Shown: positions 44,561 to 53,541 of the stretch, one piece after another
Numbering within the stretch: the stretch's first letter is position 1
Layout: each line of letters opens with the position of its first letter
Source of the DNA: Intrasporangium calvum DSM 43043
GTDB lineage: Bacteria > Actinomycetota > Actinomycetes > Actinomycetales > Dermatophilaceae
NCBI RefSeq assembly: GCF_000184685.1
Contig: NC_014830.1
Span: 1,798,001-1,862,000 of the forward strand
DNA length: 64,000 nt
Reading direction: 5' to 3'
Notes under the pieces: model-generated
Seen by the model: only the letters and a program-made list of their open reading frames with translations
What the model was told of the DNA's origin: nothing
Database searches by the model: none
Program-made: the position numbers and the translations under genes

Positions 44561-45202
44561 TCAGCCGAGCCCGAGCCGCGCCCCTCGGAGCGCGACGACG
44601 TCGACGGCGCGCCCCTCGAGCTCGACCTCGGCGTGGTCGGCGCGCCCGTAGGCGAAGAGGACGAGCTCGGCGGGGGCTCCGCGGACGATCACCGTGCCGT
44701 GCGTGTCAGGGAGCTTGGCGGCGTGCCTGCCGATGCCCGGCGCGACGAGGACGACGCCCGCCGGCGACCGGCGGAACATGAGGCGGGCGACGCGGCGCAG
44801 GGCCCCCCAGAGCGCGCGCTGCAGGTCCTCCGGGAGCTCCCGTGGCTCCCAGCCCGGCTGGGCGCGGCGAACGTCCTCGTGGTGGACGAAGTACTCGACG
44901 AGGTTGGCCACCTCGTCGACTCGGGGGCGCGACATCGGGTTCCACCGGGGCGCTCCGGCGCGCACCCGGGACACGAGTGCCGCGTAGTCCCCGTGGGCGA
45001 GGCGGCCCCGCTCCCGCTCCAGCCGGTCGGCGAGGGGTGGGACGAACGCCCCGATGCTGACGTCGGGTCGGCTCTCGCGGACGTGCAGATGGGCCGCGAG
45101 GTCACGGGTCGCCCAGCCCTCGCAGAGGGTCGGGGCGTCCGGGCCCAGCCGCTCGAGCTCGTCGCAGAGGAGCTGGCGTTCGGACCAGGCGTGTCGCTTC
45201 AT
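44561..45202 (-). CDS. TIGR03085-family DinB/maleylpyruvate isomerase-like protein
   Basis: A 213-aa four-helix-bundle protein of the mycothiol-dependent isomerase/DinB-like superfamily. LCEGWATRDLAAHLHVRE (about 28-45) and VEYFVHHEDVRRAQPGW carry the His residues expected to bind a metal. Function unknown; many relatives use mycothiol. ATG 45202 is used, about 9 nt after GAGAGGA; ATG 45211 sits too close to that site. Convergent with hisF. Confidence 0.8.
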   Translation of the reverse strand: MKRHAWSERQLLCDELERLGPDAPTLCEGWATRDLAAHLHVRESRPDVSIGAFVPPLADRLERERGRLAHGDYAALVSRVRAGAPRWNPMSRPRVDEVANLVEYFVHHEDVRRAQPGWEPRELPEDLQRALWGALRRVARLMFRRSPAGVVLVAPGIGRHAAKLPDTHGTVIVRGAPAELVLFAYGRADHAEVELEGRAVDVVALRGARLGLG

Positions 45203-45278
45203 GTCCGACATCCTCTCAGGAGCGCGGGCTCCGGACCCGGGCGGCCCAAAGCGGTGGCACGGGAGGCGGGCGGCCACC

Positions 45279-45284
45279 TAGGGT
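45279..45284 (+). promoter_or_regulatory. -10 box of the GNAT gene, apparently leaderless
   Basis: TAGGGT, 6 nt before GTG 45291. Confidence 0.55.
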
Positions 45285-45290
45285 CGTGGA

Positions 45291-45830
45291 GTGATCGAAC
45301 TCGTCCGACCGACCAGCCTCCTGGCCGATCAGTGGTGGGAGCTCGTGGACGAGTTCGGGACGGCTGCCATCCATGGCTCGGCGTACCGGCCCGACGACCG
45401 GGCCGACCTCGAGCGACCGGGCGGGCTCGAGGCCTGGGTGGACCTGCTCGCCTCCTATGAGGTCGACGGCTCGGACCTCCCCGAGGGCTGGGTGCCCGCG
45501 TCCTACCGGTGGGTCATCGACGACGAACGGCTCGTCGGCACCATCACGGTGCGCCATCGCCTCACCGCTGCACTCCTCGTCGTCGGGGGCCACATCGGCT
45601 ACGCCGTCCGGCCGAGCGCCCGACGCCGGGGCGTCGCCACCGCAGCGCTCCGGCAGGCCCTCGGCATCGCCGCGCGGTTCGGTGTCGACCCGGCGCTCGT
45701 CACCTGCGAGGACGACAACCTCGCCTCCGCCCGCACCATCCTGGCCGCCGGGGGCGTCCTCGAGGACGTCAGGGGGACGAGCCGGCGGTACTGGGTGCCC
45801 ACTGCTCCCCGCGCGGGGTTCCACCCGTGA
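45291..45830 (+). CDS. GNAT-family N-acetyltransferase
   Basis: A 179-aa acetyltransferase fold. The acetyl-CoA binding stretch is IGYAVRPSARRRGVATAALR (about 103-122, the RxxGxA motif), followed by TCEDDNLASARTILAAGG, typical of the family. The substrate is unknown. GTGA overlap couples it to the ABC exporter genes, so it may modify something linked to export; that is inference only. Confidence 0.82.
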   Translation: MIELVRPTSLLADQWWELVDEFGTAAIHGSAYRPDDRADLERPGGLEAWVDLLASYEVDGSDLPEGWVPASYRWVIDDERLVGTITVRHRLTAALLVVGGHIGYAVRPSARRRGVATAALRQALGIAARFGVDPALVTCEDDNLASARTILAAGGVLEDVRGTSRRYWVPTAPRAGFHP

Positions 45831-47665
45831 CCGGTGTCCAACCGCCTCCGGGGGGCTCCACCCTGCGGGAGGGGCTGGCTGTCGTCCGCCGCGGCATCGC
45901 CGGCCAGCGCGGCTGGTTCTCGGTCGCGGTCCTCGGGGCCACCGTCTACGGCGTCATGACCGGGCTCACCGCCTGGGCGATCGGCTGGACCGTGCAGGAG
46001 GCGGTCGCCCCGGCCATCGCGGCGGGACGAGCCACCGGAGCCCAGCTGTGGTTCGTCGGCGGGGTTCTCAGCGCCGTCGTCGTCGTCAACGTCGTGGGTG
46101 TCATCGGTCGACGCCTCGCCGGGGGCATCGCGATGTACAACCTCGGGGCGCAGTACCGGCGCGACGTGACGCGTCAGTACCTGCGGCTGCCCCTCAGCTG
46201 GCACCACCGGCACCCGTCGGGCCAGCTGCTCTCCAACGCAAACGCCGACGTCGAGGCGACGTGGAACATCTTCGCCCCACTGCCCATGGCGATCGGGGTC
46301 GTCGTCATGCTGGCGTTCGGGATCGTCCAGATGCTCGTCGTCGACCCCTTTCTCGCCCTCGTGGGCCTGACGGTCTTCCCGATGCTCTTCGCGGCCAACG
46401 TCGCCTTCCAGCGGGCGATGTCCCCGAGGATGACCCGGGCCCAGCAGCTGCGGGCCGACGTGTCGGAAGTTGCCCACGAGAGCTTCGAGGCCGCGCTCGT
46501 CGTCAAGTCACTCGGTCGGGAGGACCACGAGACGGAGCGGTTCCGGGCGGTGGCCGACGAGCTGCGCGACGCGAACATCGAGGTGGGCCGGACGCGTGGC
46601 CGGTTCGACCCGGCCATCGAGTCGATCCCGACCCTGGGGACGCTCGCCGTGCTCCTCGTCGGGACCCACCGGGTCCGCTCCGGCGGCCTCACAGCGGCCG
46701 AGGTGGTCCAGGTCGCCTACCTGTTCTCCATCACCGCCTTCCCGGTCCGGGCGCTCGGGTGGGTGCTGGGCGAGCTGCCCCGCTCGGTGGTCGGCTGGCG
46801 TCGGGTGTCGGCCGTGCTCGACGCGACCGGCGCCATGGCCCACGGTGACCGTCACCTGCCGCGAGGTCGGGCGAGCGCTGTCGCGGCGGAGTCGGTCTCG
46901 TACGCCTACGAGATCGAGACGGAGGAGGGCCAGCCGACCGTCAACCCCGCTGTCGTCGACGTCACCCTCGCGATCCCGGCCGGCGCCACCGTGGCCCTGG
47001 TCGGGCCGACGGGCAGCGGCAAGTCGACGCTGGCGAACCTGCTCATGCGCCTCGTCGACCCGGACTCCGGTGTCGTCCTCATCGACGAGGTGGACCTGCG
47101 CGAGGTGCGGCGTGGCGGCGTGTCCGAGGTCGCCGCCCTCGTCCCCCAGCAGACCTTCCTCTTCGACGACACCGTCCGTGGCAACGTCACGCTGGGGTCC
47201 CCGCACGACGACGCGACGGTCTGGCGGGCCCTCGAGGTGGCGCACGCCGCAGCCTTCGTGCGGCGTCTCGCGGACGGACTGGACACACGCGTCGGGGAGC
47301 GGGGGGCCAGCCTGTCCGGCGGCCAGCGGCAGCGGGTCGCCCTGGCCCGCGCAGTCATCCGAGACCCCCAGCTGCTCATCCTCGACGACGCCACCTCGGC
47401 CGTCGACCCGTCGGTGGAACAGGCGATCCTGTCCCGGCTGCGCGCAGCGAGCTCCGGGACGACGGTCGTCGTCGTCGCCTACCGGATGGCGACGGTTCTC
47501 CTCGCCGACGAGGTCGTCTACGTCGAGGAGGGGCACGTCGTCGACCACGGCACGCACGCCGAGCTGCTGGGCCGCTGCGCAGGCTACGAGGGGCTGGTCA
47601 CCGCCTACGCCCGCGAAGCCGCAGAGCGCGCCGCGATCACGAGCGCCGAGGAGGTCTCCCGATGA
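45827..47665 (+). CDS. ABC exporter half-transporter, subunit with degenerate nucleotide site
   Basis: A 612-aa fused membrane-ATPase half-transporter with six predicted helices (about 20-300) and a C-terminal nucleotide-binding domain. Walker A GPTGSGKST, VPQQ Q-loop and a perfect LSGGQ signature are present. The catalytic Glu after Walker B is Asp521 (LLILDDATSAVDP) and the H-loop His is Tyr552 (AYRMATV). These changes mark the degenerate site of a heterodimeric exporter whose partner is the next gene. Substrate (drug, lipid or peptide) unknown. Confidence 0.9.
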   Translation: MTGVQPPPGGSTLREGLAVVRRGIAGQRGWFSVAVLGATVYGVMTGLTAWAIGWTVQEAVAPAIAAGRATGAQLWFVGGVLSAVVVVNVVGVIGRRLAGGIAMYNLGAQYRRDVTRQYLRLPLSWHHRHPSGQLLSNANADVEATWNIFAPLPMAIGVVVMLAFGIVQMLVVDPFLALVGLTVFPMLFAANVAFQRAMSPRMTRAQQLRADVSEVAHESFEAALVVKSLGREDHETERFRAVADELRDANIEVGRTRGRFDPAIESIPTLGTLAVLLVGTHRVRSGGLTAAEVVQVAYLFSITAFPVRALGWVLGELPRSVVGWRRVSAVLDATGAMAHGDRHLPRGRASAVAAESVSYAYEIETEEGQPTVNPAVVDVTLAIPAGATVALVGPTGSGKSTLANLLMRLVDPDSGVVLIDEVDLREVRRGGVSEVAALVPQQTFLFDDTVRGNVTLGSPHDDATVWRALEVAHAAAFVRRLADGLDTRVGERGASLSGGQRQRVALARAVIRDPQLLILDDATSAVDPSVEQAILSRLRAASSGTTVVVVAYRMATVLLADEVVYVEEGHVVDHGTHAELLGRCAGYEGLVTAYAREAAERAAITSAEEVSR

Positions 47666-49470
47666 GCAGGCGCTTCGTGGCCCCGGTGGAGCACCACGGC
47701 GTCGCGTCCGGGCGGGAGCTGTCGACCTGGGCCACGCTTCGTCGTGGCATCCAGCTGTCGCCCCAGCTGCGCCGGGGCATCGGGGTCACCGTGCTCCTCG
47801 CCGGGCTCTCGACGCTCGGCCGGGTCCTCGTGCCCTTCGTCGTCCAGCGGGTGACGGATGAGGGGATCCTCGGCTCGGGCGGACCCCGCCCTGAGGTCGT
47901 CCTGCGGTACCTCGCGCTGGCCCTGGCCGGCGTCGTCGTCACCGCGCTGTCCGCCTACCTCGTCAACGTCCGCCTGTTCCGCTCCTCCGAGACCGGCCTC
48001 GCGACGCTGCGGGTCCACGGGTTCCGCCACATCCATGACCTCGCCATGCTGACGCAGAACACCGAACGGCGAGGGTCCCTCGTCTCCCGGGTCACGTCCG
48101 ACGTCGACACGATCTCGATGTTCGTGCAGTTCGGCGGGCTCATGCTCTTGGTGAACGTCGCCCAGATCAGCCTGGCGACGGTCCTCATGCTCGTGTACAG
48201 CCCCCTGCTCGCCCTCGTCGTCTGGGCCTGCTTCGTCCCGCTCTTCTTCATCATCCGCCTGCTGCAGGGCGTCGTCGGCCGCGGCTACACCACGGTTCGC
48301 GAGCGCGTCGGGGACCTGCTCGCAGCCATCTCCGAGGCCGTCGTGGGGGCCCAGGCGATCCGCGCGTACGGGGTCGAGGAGCGCACCGCGCAGCGGATCG
48401 ACTCGGCGATCGAGAACCACCGAGCCGCCGCCATCGCCGCGCAGGCCAGAGCCGTGCTCGCCTTCACCTCCGGGCAGCTCGTCGCCGGGCTGACCACCGC
48501 CGTCGTCCTCGTCGTCGGCACGGTGCTCGCGGCCGGGGGGCGGCTCACCCTCGGAGAGCTGCTCGCCTTCCTGTTCCTCGTCAACCTCTTCACGATGCCC
48601 GTCCAGCAGGCCACCGAGATCCTCAACGAGATGCAGAACGCCGTCGCCGGCTGGCGACGAGTCATCGGCATCATCGACACCCCGGCCGACGTCGCCGACC
48701 CGGCGAGCGGCCGCACCCTGCCTCGGGGGCCGATCACCGTCCGCTTCGACGACGTGGGCTTCGCCTACCCCGGAGGAGCGGCGGTCCTCCACGACATCGA
48801 CCTCACCATCGCGCCGCGGAGCCGGGTTGCCGTCGTCGGCGAGACCGGCTCGGGCAAGTCGACCCTGGCGAAGCTCCTGACACGCCTCATGGACCCGTCC
48901 AGCGGACGCGTCCTCCTCGATGACACCGACGTGCGCGAGCTGGCTTTCGCCTCGCTGCGACAGCGCGTCGTGCTCGTCCCGCAGGAGGGGTTCCTCTTCG
49001 ACGCCACCCTGCTCGAGAACATCCGTTTCGGCCGACCCGGCGCCACGGACGCGGAGATCCGGCTCACCGTGACCGAGCTCGGCCTCGACGGTTGGGTCGC
49101 GACGCTCCCGCTCGGCCTCGCCACCCACGTCGGGCAGCGCGGCGAGTCGCTCTCGGCCGGCGAGCGCCAGCTCGTCGCCCTCGCCCGTGCCTACCTCGCG
49201 GATCCCGACCTCCTCGTGCTCGACGAGGCGACCTCCGCGGTCGACCCGGGCACCGAGATCCGTCTCCAGCGCGCGCTGGACTCGCTGACCCGGGGCCGGA
49301 CGTCGATCGCCATCGCCCACCGGCTCTCCACCGCGGAGGCAGCCGACGAGGTGGTCGTCGTCGATGACGGCAGGATCGTCGAGCGTGGCACGCACACCGA
49401 GCTCGTCGGCCGGGGCGGCGTGTACAGCCGGCTGCACGAGTCGTGGGTCGCCCAGCAGCGGGAGCCCTGA
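47662..49470 (+). CDS. ABC exporter half-transporter, subunit with catalytic nucleotide site
   Basis: A 602-aa half-transporter paired with the preceding gene (ATGA overlap at 47662). Walker [10 protein letters not shown], Walker [14 protein letters not shown] with the catalytic Glu, and AHRLST with the H-loop His are intact, while its signature motif is LSAGE (residues 497-501) instead of LSGGQ. The intact Walker/H-loop side here would face the intact LSGGQ of the partner; the altered signature would face the partner's altered Walker B/H-loop. Confidence 0.9.
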   Translation: MSRRFVAPVEHHGVASGRELSTWATLRRGIQLSPQLRRGIGVTVLLAGLSTLGRVLVPFVVQRVTDEGILGSGGPRPEVVLRYLALALAGVVVTALSAYLVNVRLFRSSETGLATLRVHGFRHIHDLAMLTQNTERRGSLVSRVTSDVDTISMFVQFGGLMLLVNVAQISLATVLMLVYSPLLALVVWACFVPLFFIIRLLQGVVGRGYTTVRERVGDLLAAISEAVVGAQAIRAYGVEERTAQRIDSAIENHRAAAIAAQARAVLAFTSGQLVAGLTTAVVLVVGTVLAAGGRLTLGELLAFLFLVNLFTMPVQQATEILNEMQNAVAGWRRVIGIIDTPADVADPASGRTLPRGPITVRFDDVGFAYPGGAAVLHDIDLTIAPRSRVAVVGETGSGKSTLAKLLTRLMDPSSGRVLLDDTDVRELAFASLRQRVVLVPQEGFLFDATLLENIRFGRPGATDAEIRLTVTELGLDGWVATLPLGLATHVGQRGESLSAGERQLVALARAYLADPDLLVLDEATSAVDPGTEIRLQRALDSLTRGRTSIAIAHRLSTAEAADEVVVVDDGRIVERGTHTELVGRGGVYSRLHESWVAQQREP

Positions 49471-49507
49471 ACCCGGGCACCCGCCGGCGGTGGAGGGACC
49501 GCGCGAC

Positions 49508-49524
49508 CGAGCCCAGCGGCATAC
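49508..49524 (-). repeat. Dispersed 17-bp motif, copy upstream of hisI
   Basis: Reads GTATGCCGCTGGGCTCG on minus and lies 39 bp before GTG 49563, about 26 bp ahead of the -10-like box. Confidence 0.7.
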
Positions 49525-49550
49525 GGCATCGTGCCCCGAGCCAGAGCGGG

Positions 49551-49556
49551 CACAAT
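49551..49556 (+). promoter_or_regulatory. -10-like box of hisI, apparently leaderless
   Basis: CACAAT, 6 nt before GTG 49563. Confidence 0.4.
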
Positions 49557-49562
49557 GTGCCG

Positions 49563-49958
49563 GTGACCGAGAGCAGCCCCAGCCTGACCGAGCTCGACCC
49601 CGCCATCGCCGCGATGCTCAAGCGCGACGACCACGGCCTCGTCGCGGCCGTCGTCCAACAGCACGACACGGGGGAGGTCCTCATGCTCGGCTGGATGGAC
49701 GACGAGGCCCTGCGGCGCACGCTCACCGAGGGCCGGGTGACCTTCTGGTCGCGCAGCCGTCAGTCCTACTGGCGCAAGGGGGACACGAGCGGCCACGTCC
49801 AGTGGGTCAAGGGCATCCGGCTCGACTGCGACGGCGACGCCCTCCTGGTCCAGGTGGACCAGGTCGGAGCGGCCTGCCACACCGGCGACCGCACCTGCTT
49901 CGACGCGCGCCTCCTGCCCGCCGTCGTCGGCGCCGCCCCGACCGGTCTCGGCCACTGA
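49563..49958 (+). CDS. hisI: Phosphoribosyl-AMP cyclohydrolase
   Basis: Opens the purine ring of PR-AMP, third step of histidine synthesis (131 aa). [26 protein letters not shown] and KGDTSGHVQ, then CDGDALL and CHTGDRTCF with the zinc cysteines, match the monofunctional family. A longer upstream frame is not family-like. GTG 49563. hisI next to trpE is a common actinobacterial order. Confidence 0.95.
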   Translation: MTESSPSLTELDPAIAAMLKRDDHGLVAAVVQQHDTGEVLMLGWMDDEALRRTLTEGRVTFWSRSRQSYWRKGDTSGHVQWVKGIRLDCDGDALLVQVDQVGAACHTGDRTCFDARLLPAVVGAAPTGLGH

Positions 49959-50015
49959 ACGGCCTGCCGGACGTCTCGCCCGACGGGCGCGACGCGGGGC
50001 ACCTCTCCCGTGCGC

Positions 50016-50021
50016 GAGAAT
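50016..50021 (+). promoter_or_regulatory. -10-like box of trpE, apparently leaderless
   Basis: GAGAAT, 6 nt before GTG 50028. This placement favours GTG 50028 over GTG 50010, which would sit upstream of the box. No Trp-rich leader peptide or attenuator is visible. Confidence 0.35.
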
Positions 50022-50027
50022 GACCCC

Positions 50028-51635
50028 GTGCCCGACATGACCTCGACGACGACCAGCACGGCCACCCACGGCGGGACAGAGGCGGTCGCCGGGCCCGTTC
50101 CACAGGCCGACCTCACCTGGGGTGGCACCTGGCCCGACCTGGCCGTCTTCACCGAGCTCGCCCTCGGCCACACCCGCGTCATCCCCGTCGTGCGACGGGT
50201 CCTGGCGGACGCGGAGACCCCGGTCGGGGTGTACCGCAAGCTCGCCAAGAGCGAGCCCGGGACCTTCCTGCTCGAGTCCGCCGAGCACGGCGGCGTGTGG
50301 TCCCGCTACTCGATCGTCGGAGCGCGGTGCGCGGCGACGCTGACCGAACGCGACGGGCAGGCCCACTGGATCGGTGACCCGCCCGTCGGCCTCCCGCAGT
50401 CAGGGGACCCGGCCGCCGCGGTGCGGGACACCGTCGCCGCGCTCGCGACCCCCCGGATCCCCGGGCTGCCCCCGCTGACCGGCGGCCTCGTCGGCGCGAT
50501 CAGCTACGACGCGGTGCGGCGATGGGAGCGCGTGCCCGACGAGGGACGCGACGAGCTGCACCTGCCCGAGCTCGCGATGATGCTCGCGACCGACCTCGCC
50601 GTCTTCGACCACAGCGACGGGTCCCTGCTCCTCGTCGCCAACGCCGTGAACCGCGATGCCACCGACGAGCGCATCGAGGAGGCGTGGGCCGACGCCGTCG
50701 CCCGTCTCGACCGGATGACCGAGGAGCTCGCCGCGCCCGCACCGAGCACCGTGGTGTCGATCGAGCCACGTGCCTCCGAGCCGCGCAGCAGCCACACGGA
50801 GGAACAGTTCGAGGCGATGGTCGAGCAGGCCAAGGAGGCGATCCGGGCGGGGGAGGCGTTCCAGATCGTCGTGTCCCAGCGGTTCACCGTGCCGTGCCCC
50901 GCCGACGCCCTCGACGTCTACCGCGCACTGCGCGTCAGCAACCCGAGCCCCTACATGTACCTGCTCCGGCTACCGCACCCCGACGGGTCCTCCTACGACG
51001 TCGTGGGGTCGAGCCCGGAAGCCCTCATCAAGGTCACCGGTCGGCAGGCGATCACCCACCCGATCGCCGGGTCCAGACCGCGCGGCAAGAGCCCGGACCA
51101 CGACGCCCACCTGGCCGAGGACCTGCTGGGCGACGCCAAGGAACGCGCCGAGCACCTCATGCTCGTCGACCTGGCCCGCAACGACCTGCAACGGATCTGC
51201 CGGGCCGGGACCGTGGACACCGTGGACTTCATGTCGGTCCGGCGGTACAGCCACATCATGCACATCGAGTCGACCGTCGTGGGGGAGCTGCGCCCCGACT
51301 GCAGCGCCTATGACGCCCTCGTGGCCACGTTCCCCGCCGGCACGCTCTCCGGCGCACCCAAGCCGCGCGCCATGGCCCTCATCGACCACTACGAGGGGCT
51401 TCGCCGCGGGCTCTACGGCGGGGTGGTGGGCTACCTCGACTTCGCGGGCGACCTCGACCTGGCCATCGCCATCCGAACCGCCCTGATCAAGGACGGGCAG
51501 GCGCACGTCCAGGCGGGGGCGGGCATCGTCGCCGACTCGGTGCCGCACCTCGAGTACGAGGAGACCATCAACAAGGCTGCGGCAGCCCTCCGCGCCGTCG
51601 CCGCTGCCGCCGGGATGCGTCCGGTGATCCGGTGA
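50028..51635 (+). CDS. trpE: Anthranilate synthase component I
   Basis: Converts chorismate and ammonia to anthranilate (535 aa). The LLESAE motif near residue 82 is the tryptophan feedback site. The chorismate-binding domain has GGLVGAISYD, IAGSRPRGKSPDHD, LVDLARNDLQRI and YSHIMHIES. The glutaminase subunit TrpG is not encoded here. The N-terminus before the family start is a Thr/Ala-rich leader of about 30 residues. Confidence 0.96.
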   Translation: MPDMTSTTTSTATHGGTEAVAGPVPQADLTWGGTWPDLAVFTELALGHTRVIPVVRRVLADAETPVGVYRKLAKSEPGTFLLESAEHGGVWSRYSIVGARCAATLTERDGQAHWIGDPPVGLPQSGDPAAAVRDTVAALATPRIPGLPPLTGGLVGAISYDAVRRWERVPDEGRDELHLPELAMMLATDLAVFDHSDGSLLLVANAVNRDATDERIEEAWADAVARLDRMTEELAAPAPSTVVSIEPRASEPRSSHTEEQFEAMVEQAKEAIRAGEAFQIVVSQRFTVPCPADALDVYRALRVSNPSPYMYLLRLPHPDGSSYDVVGSSPEALIKVTGRQAITHPIAGSRPRGKSPDHDAHLAEDLLGDAKERAEHLMLVDLARNDLQRICRAGTVDTVDFMSVRRYSHIMHIESTVVGELRPDCSAYDALVATFPAGTLSGAPKPRAMALIDHYEGLRRGLYGGVVGYLDFAGDLDLAIAIRTALIKDGQAHVQAGAGIVADSVPHLEYEETINKAAAALRAVAAAAGMRPVIR

Positions 51636-52237
51636 CCAGCCGGTTCAGTGGTCAGATGGTGCTCGGCAAGCGTCGCTCCGCCCTGGTCGTGGCGCTGCCC
51701 GCCGTAGCGCTCATCGGCCTCGCCACCCAGCCCTGGGCCCGCGGTAGGACCGGCGACGTGCTCAGCGCCGGGGCCATCGACGTGGCGGGCGGCCGCGCCG
51801 CCCCCGGGGCGGTCGGCCTGGCCGTGATCTGTGTCATCTCCCTGCTCGCCCTGATGTCCGGCGGCCGCGTCATCCGCGCGGTGTCCGGCGCCGTGCTGGT
51901 CCTCTCCGCGGCCGGCGCCCTCGTGCTCGTCCTGCGCGTCGCGCTGCGCCCCGCCGGCGTCGTGGCCGGCGCACTGTCCCAGGAGCTGGCCCGGACCACC
52001 GCGCCCGACGCCACCGGCGCCACCACGGCGTGGGGGTGGGCAGCAGCGGTCGTCGGGCTCCTCCTCCTCGTCGGGTCCCTCGGCGCGGCACGGTCGAGCC
52101 GGCACTGGGCCAGTCTGTCCGCACGCTACGAGCGAGCCAAACCGGCAAGCGGCCCGCGAGGTGAGGTTCGCACCGCGTGGGACGAGCTGAGCGACGGTGC
52201 CGACCCCACCCTCCGCGACGGACCGGACCCGGCGTGA
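51632..52237 (+). CDS. Trp biosynthesis-associated membrane protein (TIGR02234 family)
   Basis: A 201-aa protein with about four membrane helices (roughly 17-36, 60-77, 80-100, 128-150) and a polar C-terminus. Homologues lie next to trpE or trpC in many actinobacteria, including Rv1610 of M. tuberculosis; the function is not known. GTGA overlap with trpE (51632-51635) implies equal expression. Confidence 0.8.
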   Translation: MTSRFSGQMVLGKRRSALVVALPAVALIGLATQPWARGRTGDVLSAGAIDVAGGRAAPGAVGLAVICVISLLALMSGGRVIRAVSGAVLVLSAAGALVLVLRVALRPAGVVAGALSQELARTTAPDATGATTAWGWAAAVVGLLLLVGSLGAARSSRHWASLSARYERAKPASGPRGEVRTAWDELSDGADPTLRDGPDPA

Positions 52238-52246
52238 CCGGGCGGG

Positions 52247-52282
52247 CCTGACAGAATGACGGACCTGACCTGACAGAATGAC
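52247..52282 (+). repeat. 14-bp direct repeat 22 bp apart upstream of the small trp membrane gene
   Basis: CCTGACAGAATGAC occurs at 52247-52260 and 52269-52282. The 22-bp period is close to two helical turns. Each copy contains CAGAAT, a -10-like hexamer, so this could be a tandem promoter or an operator. Confidence 0.6.
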
Positions 52283-52418
52283 TCGAGGGCGGCCCGGACC
52301 GACTCACAGGGAGAACCAGCCAGCCTCCCCGCGAGAGTCACCGACACAGTCAACCGAGCAGCCGCCGGACGACGCATCGGCGATCACGACGGACGCCGAC
52401 CGGATGGGAGACAACGCC

Positions 52419-52691
52419 ATGGAAGAGCACCACGAGGACCACGGACACAGCACGGCGGCGTGGACCGCGGTGGGCATCATGCTCGTCGGGGCTGCCCTCG
52501 GCAGCATCGCCGTCGTCATCCCGAGCCTGGTGCTCGGCATCGTCGCAGCGGTCGTCATCGTCGCCGGTGCCGTTGCCGGCAAGGTGCTGGCCATGGCCGG
52601 CTACGGCAGCAAGGCGCACGACCGCGAGGGCGAGGACCTCCTCGCCGACGCCCCCGACGAGCGCGGCACCTCGACCGTCGGCAAGAGCTGA
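52419..52691 (+). CDS. Small His-rich membrane protein of the trp cluster (HGxxPAAW-like)
   Basis: A 90-aa protein starting [19 protein letters not shown], then two membrane helices (about 14-60) and a polar end. The His-rich N-terminus followed by AAWT is a recurrent actinobacterial small protein placed between trpE and trpC; no function is established. ATG 52419 has GGGAGA 8 nt upstream; ATG 52404 and ATG 52278 are in frame but less supported. Ends 5 bp before trpC. Confidence 0.75.
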   Translation: MEEHHEDHGHSTAAWTAVGIMLVGAALGSIAVVIPSLVLGIVAAVVIVAGAVAGKVLAMAGYGSKAHDREGEDLLADAPDERGTSTVGKS

Positions 52692-52696
52692 GAGCA

Positions 52697-53539
52697 GTGC
52701 CGACGGTTCTCGACGAGATCATCAGCGGCGTCCGCGAGGATCTCGCGGCCCGCCGCGCCGCGACGTCGTTCCAACAGATCGAGGCGATGGCCGCAGCCGC
52801 CCCGCCCGCCCTCGACCCGCTGCCCGTCTTCCGGACCGCGCCGGGCGTCGCCGTCATCGCCGAGGTGAAGCGGCGCAGCCCGAGCAAAGGTGCCCTCGCG
52901 GACATCCCCGAGCCGGGGGCGCTCGCCGCCGCCTACGCCGCCGGAGGGGCCAGCGCGGTCAGCGTCCTGACCGAGCAGCGTCGCTTCGGTGGGAGCCTCG
53001 CCGACCTCGACCTGGTGCGCTCGGCCGTGTCGATCCCGGTGTTGCGCAAGGACTTCATCGTCGACGCTTACCAGGTGTACGAGGCCCGGGCCCACGGTGC
53101 GGACCTCGTCCTGCTGATGGCCTCGGCGCTCGACGACGAGCAGCTGAGCGACCTGCACGACCTCGCGACCCGCCTCGGGATGACGCCCCTCGTCGAGGTG
53201 CACGACGCTGCCGAGCTCGAGCGCGCCCTGGCCGTCCGACCGTCCCTCGTCGGCGTCAACGCCCGCAACCTCAAGACCCTCGAGGTCGACCGACAGGTGG
53301 TCGCCGACCTGCTTCCCCTGCTGCCGAGCGACGTCGTGGCGGTCGCCGAGTCCGGGGTGTCGGGGCCGGCCGACGTGGCGGACTACGTCCGGGCCGGTGC
53401 CGGAGCCGTCCTCGTCGGCGAGGCCCTCGTCACCGGCGGCGCGCCGGCCGAGGCCGTGGCGGCGTTCATCACGGCCGCGTCCGGGGTCCGGGCCGCAGCG
53501 GCCGGCAGCGCGTCGGCCGCGCCCCAGGACAAGGAGTGA
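52697..53539 (+). CDS. trpC: Indole-3-glycerol phosphate synthase
   Basis: Forms indole-3-glycerol phosphate from CdRP (280 aa, TIM barrel). [12 protein letters not shown] (about 54-65) holds the catalytic Lys, [15 protein letters not shown] and [16 protein letters not shown] follow, and GVNARNLKT plus AESGVSG complete the active site. GTG 52697. TrpF/PriA isomerase and trpD are not in the window. Confidence 0.95.
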   Translation: MPTVLDEIISGVREDLAARRAATSFQQIEAMAAAAPPALDPLPVFRTAPGVAVIAEVKRRSPSKGALADIPEPGALAAAYAAGGASAVSVLTEQRRFGGSLADLDLVRSAVSIPVLRKDFIVDAYQVYEARAHGADLVLLMASALDDEQLSDLHDLATRLGMTPLVEVHDAAELERALAVRPSLVGVNARNLKTLEVDRQVVADLLPLLPSDVVAVAESGVSGPADVADYVRAGAGAVLVGEALVTGGAPAEAVAAFITAASGVRAAAAGSASAAPQDKE

Positions 53540-53541
53540 CC

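Noticed and set aside
44543-44566. Terminator between hisF and the TIGR03085 gene
   Set aside because: The inverted repeat is imperfect and overlaps both stop codons; too weak to call.
50010-50027. Trp leader peptide or attenuator before trpE
   Set aside because: No Trp codon run and no terminator/antiterminator pair; GTG 50010 is only an upstream in-frame start.
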